Assembly (NCBI GenBank): GCA_011316305.1
Contig: SAUG01000117.1
Span: forward strand, 62,001 to 126,000
Direction of reading: 5' to 3'
DNA length: 64,000 nt
From: Rusavskia elegans
Lineage: Eukaryota > Ascomycota > Lecanoromycetes > Teloschistales > Teloschistaceae
Made by a program: the position numbers and the translations under genes. Every line of letters begins with the position of its first letter. Positions within the stretch are counted from its first letter, which is position 1. Positions 59,325 to 64,000 of this stretch are shown here, piece by piece. The notes beneath the pieces are model-generated. The model saw only the letters and a list, made by a program, of their open reading frames with translations. It did no database searches and was not told the origin of the DNA.

Positions 59325-61557
59325 ATGGATACCGCCAGCTTCGTGCTTTCGACAGCACACGAGCTTCACACTCGATCTGGTGGTGCTTCGCAAGAGGAAA
59401 AAGATAAACGTCCAAAAGTCTACAAGCTCATCGGTCTTGCTTTAGCCATCGTCTCCGGAGTCTTCATCGGCTCATCTTTTGTGCTGAAGAAGGTTGGATT
59501 GCTCAAGGCAAATGTCAAATACAAGGAAGAGGCCGGCGAAGGTTACGGATACCTCAAAAACGCCTTCTGGTGGTCAGGCATGACCCTCATGATCGTTGGC
59601 GAGATATGCAACTTCGCTGCATACATGTTTGCCGATGCCATCCTCGTCACGCCCCTGGGAGCCCTCTCCGTCGTCGTCTGCACCGTTCTGTCCGCCATCT
59701 TCCTCAAAGAAAGGCTCAGCTTCATCGGCAAAGTGGGTTGTTTCATGTGCATCGTTGGCTCCGTCGTCATCGCCCTCAACGCACCAGAACAAAGTGCCCT
59801 CACCAACATCCAAGACATGCAGCACTTGGTCATCTCTCCCGGCTTCCTTTCTTACACCGGTGTTGTCATCATCGGGTGCGTCTTCATCGCTTTATGGGTT
59901 GGACCACGGTACGGCAAGAAGAGCATGCTTGTGTACCTCAGCATCTGCAGTCTTATCGGTGGCTTGAGCGTTGTCGCAACGCAGGGATTCGGTGCTGCCA
60001 TTACTGCACAGATTCGGGGGCCCATTCCGCAGTTCAAGAACTGGTTCATCTACGTCCTGCTTGCCTTTGTCGTTACTACACTGATCACCGAGATCATATA
60101 CCTCAATGTGAGTCGCGTATTCAATCAGTGGCCGCTGATATCAATTGACTCCTCTCTAGAAAGCGCTCAATATCTTCAATGCAGCCCTGGTCACGCCCAC
60201 CTACTATGTCTTCTTCACAAGTGCTACAATCATCACGTCTGCAGTTCTGTTTCGCGGCTTCGCTGGTGATTGGAAGCCAATCCTTACCATGGTCCTGGGT
60301 TTCTTGCAGATCTGTGCTGGCGTGGTTCTGTTACAACTCTCCAAATCTTCCAAAGATGTGCCAGACGCCACCGTCTTCAGTGGTGATTTGGATCAGGTCC
60401 GGACAGTAGCCGAACAGGAAGAGCCAGAGTCGGAACCCAAGGCTGATGCAATCCGTGGAGCCGCCGCGATCATTCGCCGGATATCAATGTCACGACAGAA
60501 AATGGAGGCGGAAGAAGCTAAGAGAGTGCATGAGGAGCGACTTAGGGACCAGATGGAGCCTATTGGTGAAAACGAGCGGGTAGAGTGGGACGGACTGAGA
60601 AGAAGGAAGACTGTACTCGATGGGCCTTCCCAAGGATTGCAAAGACGGAAAACGTTGCACCCGCCCTTGGGCATGGCGTACTTCCCCGATGACGACGATA
60701 TGCGTGACTCCCGACGCAATCCGGATGACGATGAAGAGCAACAGAGGTTAGATGCTGGGTTCATGAACAGCCTCAAACGACGAGCGCAAAGCTCCCTACA
60801 CCCGGGCCAGTGGAGAAATGGGCCTTCCGACGCACGAAGTCCAATGTACCCGGTGCCATTGACCGAAGTCAATGTTCTGCCATACAAAGGCGTCGATCAT
60901 CCACTGCATCCACCGCAGGCTGATGGCTCAGCAGACGCTGGACACGTCTTCGGGCTTCCGCAGGGGCTAAATAGTCCACGGACTACGTCTGACGATGCAC
61001 TTCGCCGTCTTGCACCACCCTCGCATCACCAATCGCAGAGTACCCTCGCTCCAACCCCACCACCGCACTCTGCCAAACGCCAATTCTCTTTCCAAAACGC
61101 CTTCAGAAGGCGAAAGAGTGATGTCCAAGCAGAGAACAGCGATCCCGTCAGACCGATTTCACGAAGTGGTCTTGGCTCACGTTCTGGCAACAAGAATCCT
61201 CTCATCAAATCAGCCACGGAGGAGGAACGTCTAGGACTGGTGAAAGGGGACTCGACGCATTCTCTCCCGCCTCCGGACTACTATGATGGCGAATGGCAAC
61301 CTGACCCCAGCCGGAAAAGTGCATTGTCTGCGTACGGTGCACGGCCACCAAGCCCTCCGCCTATAGACGAAGAAGAAGAGATTGACAGCTATGAGAAGTC
61401 AGCAGAGCGATGGACCAATACTAGCAAGCCTCTCCCCGAAGCACGAAATCTGATGCCAGCTTCAAGGCAATCTGACGAAGATAACCATGCAACGAACCGA
61501 CAGCGGCTAAAAGACTGGGAAGGACACTCTGGTAGTGGTGGGCCGGCCTTTATATAG
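59325..61557 (+). CDS. NIPA-type magnesium transporter with long cytosolic tail
   Basis: Exons: 59325-60107 and 60160-61557, with a 52-bp intron opening GTGAGT. They sum to 2181 nt (726 aa). The first 350 or so residues form the NIPA (DUF803) core with about nine membrane segments: VYKLIGLALAIVSGVFIGSS, FWWSGMTLMIVGEICNFAAY, ADAILVTPLGALSVVVCTVL, KVGCFMCIVGSVVIALNAP, then after the intron KALNIFNAALVTPTYYVFFT and LTMVLGFLQICAGVVLL. The remaining 370 or so residues are hydrophilic and disordered, rich in Arg, Ser, Pro and acidic runs (IDEEEEIDSYEKS), a usual feature of fungal members. Family members carry Mg2+ and some other divalent ions at plasma or endosomal membranes. Ion choice here is inferred. 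Confidence 0.92.
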
Positions 61558-62142
61558 AACCAGCAATGATGTTCGACGCGAGTAATGTACATATGGATCT
61601 CCTACCTCAGCCTCGTCGATGGTTTCAGCATGGACCAATGCAGTTGGCTTAGCGCCCAGTATCGCCCCCCTACTTGTGATTGGATGCAGTCTTTGAGACT
61701 CCTGCATAATGTGGCGAAGTATTCTCGGACTTTCAATGAGGGTGCGAGCCTGCACCCTCTGCTCGAGCACTGGTGGGTAGGCCTGGTCCTGTTCTTTGCT
61801 CCATCCATCTCTATCATGACTGCTATCCGTTAGCGGTATTACATTCTGTCTTCTTTACACATTATCCGACTCAGTCTTTGTTCATCTTTCTTTTCGATTC
61901 TGTCTTTTCTACTACATCAAACCCTACTTTTGCCATGGCTGTCCGTCGACTTCATAGAATACTTGGTGCTGCGTGTTGTAGCCTCCTCATTGACTTGGTC
62001 TTGTCTTTCTTTTCTTGTGTCAGTGCATTCCCGATCGCCGGCTCTGGTGAAAAGAATTCGACATCTCCAGAAAACCAGCCCACAGCTTCCAATTCAGACA
62101 AGGAAAAGGGTGATCGGAATTCTCCGTTCCAGGTGCTAGCCG
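61558..62142. other. Gap with possible upstream exon of the next gene
   Basis: A frame from the ATG at 61935 starts MAVRRLHRILGAACCSLLID and continues with a hydrophobic stretch and then SGEKNSTSPENQPTASN. It could be a signal-peptide or first membrane segment of the downstream gene, joined by an intron I could not place with confidence (candidate acceptors just before 62140 and near 62153). Confidence 0.3.
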
Positions 62143-63945
62143 ATGGCACACAAGATCTCGCCTGCTATTGTTCCATTCCGTGGAGGATTTCGACATCGGG
62201 ATTGGACCATGTTCTACGCCACCATTGGACTTCTTTTCTCGCTCTCGGTATGCTCGACCATTTGGGCCATGGTGTACGCCCAAGAACAGCTGCCTAAGGG
62301 AGACGCGGATTGGATCCGGCGTGTGGGATCCGGCGTGTGGTGGAGCCAGGAGTTCGCCAGCACAGATCGCCGTTGGAAAGAAAGGATTACTTCGCTTTCA
62401 CTGGCTCTGACTACTCATATGCGATATTCGATCTGAAAGCAGTCACAGGCTGGACTCGCACCGCGGTGCATGGGGCATCTCTAAGTGGCGCGGTATCGGC
62501 TATAATTGGGTACGTCGGTTTCGAAGTTCGTAAGAGCCTCACGCTCGTCTTCCATATTCGTTCCATAGTCTTTCTTCGTTGATATAGATTATGAACATTG
62601 GGACATCTCTGAGATTACATGAGCGTAACACCATCAGTTTTCCCCGACCCACAGTACCCACAGTCACTTGGCCAGTCGTGTTTGTGGGTGTTACTGACGT
62701 GCTTACAGGTACGTCTGCCAATACATAGAGGTTCGGCAGACGACTGCAAAGCAAGCTATACTATGGCTCACCATTCAAGCACTCATGGCGATCCTTAGGG
62801 TTGCGGTCTGGATCTGGAATCCCACATTCGATGACTTTACCATGAAAAAGGAGAGGACCATGACCCACATTCAAATGTCTGAAGCTCAACTCGTGATGCT
62901 CTGGTACTCGCATATCAATCCAAAGCGTCCTGAGCCGCAATCCCGGACATTACTGGGAACGAAATGTTTGCCCCGAACTCTGCACGTTCAAGACCTCGTT
63001 CGAAAACACCAAGCATGTCCTCCAGGCTGGTACTATCAGACAATTCCTAACGCACTTACCCTACCGAACTGGGTAGTACATGCTCTGCATATTGCGGAAA
63101 CCGAGGTTCACTCACTGTTCAGCGCCGCCATAATCCTCAAAAAAAGAGGACCCAAATGGCAAGAGACCTTTGATAAGGTCGCAAAAGCTCAACGTTATTG
63201 GGACATGCCTCAATGGCTGTTCATGCTATGGGTCGACGCTCATACGGACCAGACGCTTCTAGTTCAAAATCTTCGCCAAAAGGTGCCGGACAGGAATACA
63301 TACAGTTGTCAAATCATCCAAGATACTGATGGAAAATTCTCCTTCATCCCTTACTGGACTGTAGACTGCTCGAGACTTGAACATGACGGGACCGATGACC
63401 CTCTTCTGAACATTTCTCCATTGCATGGTCGGGCACCGTCGGGGATGTGCGTTTTCGGAGATCCTGGGACGGACGACTATAGCATTATCACATCGTGCCA
63501 CGGGGACGGGGAAGATGCAGCAATGCCACGGTCACAGTCCATCAGAACCGGATTCGAAGATTTCAAGAAATACAAGTGGCTAGACTTAGAGGCCCTTCGA
63601 CATGAGATCGATCAACATTACAACGATTTATGGGAAAAGCTGGAGCTCATCATTCATCGAGCAAGAATATTGAACGCCAAAAGAGAAGAGCATGAACGCT
63701 TGCAAGACCTGCGACCGCGTTCAGAGGGTAAGGTGTTACGACCATATCCAAGGTTTGGCACCTTCACCCGTGGTCACATCGCTGGCATTGACGGAGCTTT
63801 CTCGCAATATATCGAAAGTCATCCGGATGCAGAACCGAGGTCAGGCCGCCCGGAACAAGCTTGCGTTGCCGGTTCGCAACCCAAAGATAACCTCGACCGT
63901 GCCGACGATCGAGTAAATGAGCAGGCACAAAGGCCGCAAACATAG
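62143..63945 (+). pseudogene. Membrane protein gene interrupted by a 14-bp tandem duplication
   Basis: The frame from 62143 has a membrane segment (TMFYATIGLLFSLSVCSTIW) and continues to WIRRV, then meets an exact 14-bp tandem repeat at 62313-62340 that shifts the frame. The downstream frame continues as KDYFAFTGSDYSYAIFDLK and HGASLSGAVSAIIG, splices over a 199-bp intron (62510-62708), and runs as YVCQYIEVRQTTAKQAILWL (membrane), AVWIWNPTFDDFTM and a 350-residue soluble C-terminus to 63945. Counting one repeat copy, all phases fit. Counting two, the first frame stops soon after (at about 62436). An upstream exon at about 61935 may belong to it. The family is unrecognised. It may be broken in this strain, or a live gene with a different exon layout. 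Confidence 0.55.
62313..62340. repeat. Exact 14-bp tandem duplication
   Basis: GATCCGGCGTGTGG occurs twice back to back (62313-62326 and 62327-62340) inside coding sequence. Fourteen is not a multiple of three, so the second copy shifts the frame. Confidence 0.9.
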
Positions 63946-64000
63946 GAGGAGAAGAGGCCTGCATTGAATCCATCACCTACTATGACATTTAGGTCTACTG

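Overview
The window is filamentous-ascomycete nuclear DNA (Pezizomycotina; a Dothideomycete is my guess, not shown). The support is many spliced genes with short introns (mostly 46-65 bp, GT..AG, CTNAC-like branch sites), fungal-type protein families (GCN1, DEVH helicase, eL42/eL19, Dal5-type permease, fungal F-box/LRR, fungal patatin), and an AT-rich, TpA-rich patch that looks RIP-mutated. I rebuilt exon structures by hand from splice signals, phase and protein-family conservation. Unless an entry says otherwise, the exon sums are in frame.

Layout. 0.3-14.1 kb: a head-to-head pair of translation genes, a DHX29/YLR419w-like DEVH helicase (minus, 7 exons, 1516 aa) and GCN1 (plus, 9 exons, 2688 aa). 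14.5-20.3 kb: a MOSC/mARC-like protein, an unknown protein, and an MFS hexose transporter. 22.1-24.1 kb: a Dal5/TNA1-type permease with one unexplained extra base at a splice junction. 25.3-28.4 kb: an unknown Ser/Arg-rich protein and a decayed F-box/LRR gene. 29.2-39.1 kb: ribosomal proteins eL42 and eL19 (start codon isolated on, or split by, an intron), a 2H phosphoesterase, three unknown genes, and a CinA-type amidohydrolase.

39-55 kb is an accessory-looking island. It holds a RecQ helicase and a chromate transporter (divergent pair), an AT-rich RIP-like relic, an intact F-box/LRR gene with an unresolved F-box-like stretch upstream, and four dispersed members of a small protein family I do not recognise (40.5, 41.7, 49.1 and 54.5 kb; one broken). 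56.3-64 kb: a patatin-like protein whose nucleophile serine is glycine, a NIPA-type Mg2+ transporter with a long cytosolic tail, and a membrane protein gene interrupted by an exact 14-bp tandem duplication.

The conserved genes have housekeeping roles: translation and its stress control (GCN1, helicase, eL19, eL42), genome maintenance (RecQ), and transport of sugar, organic anions, chromate and Mg2+. No tRNA, rRNA, CRISPR array or intact transposon was seen.
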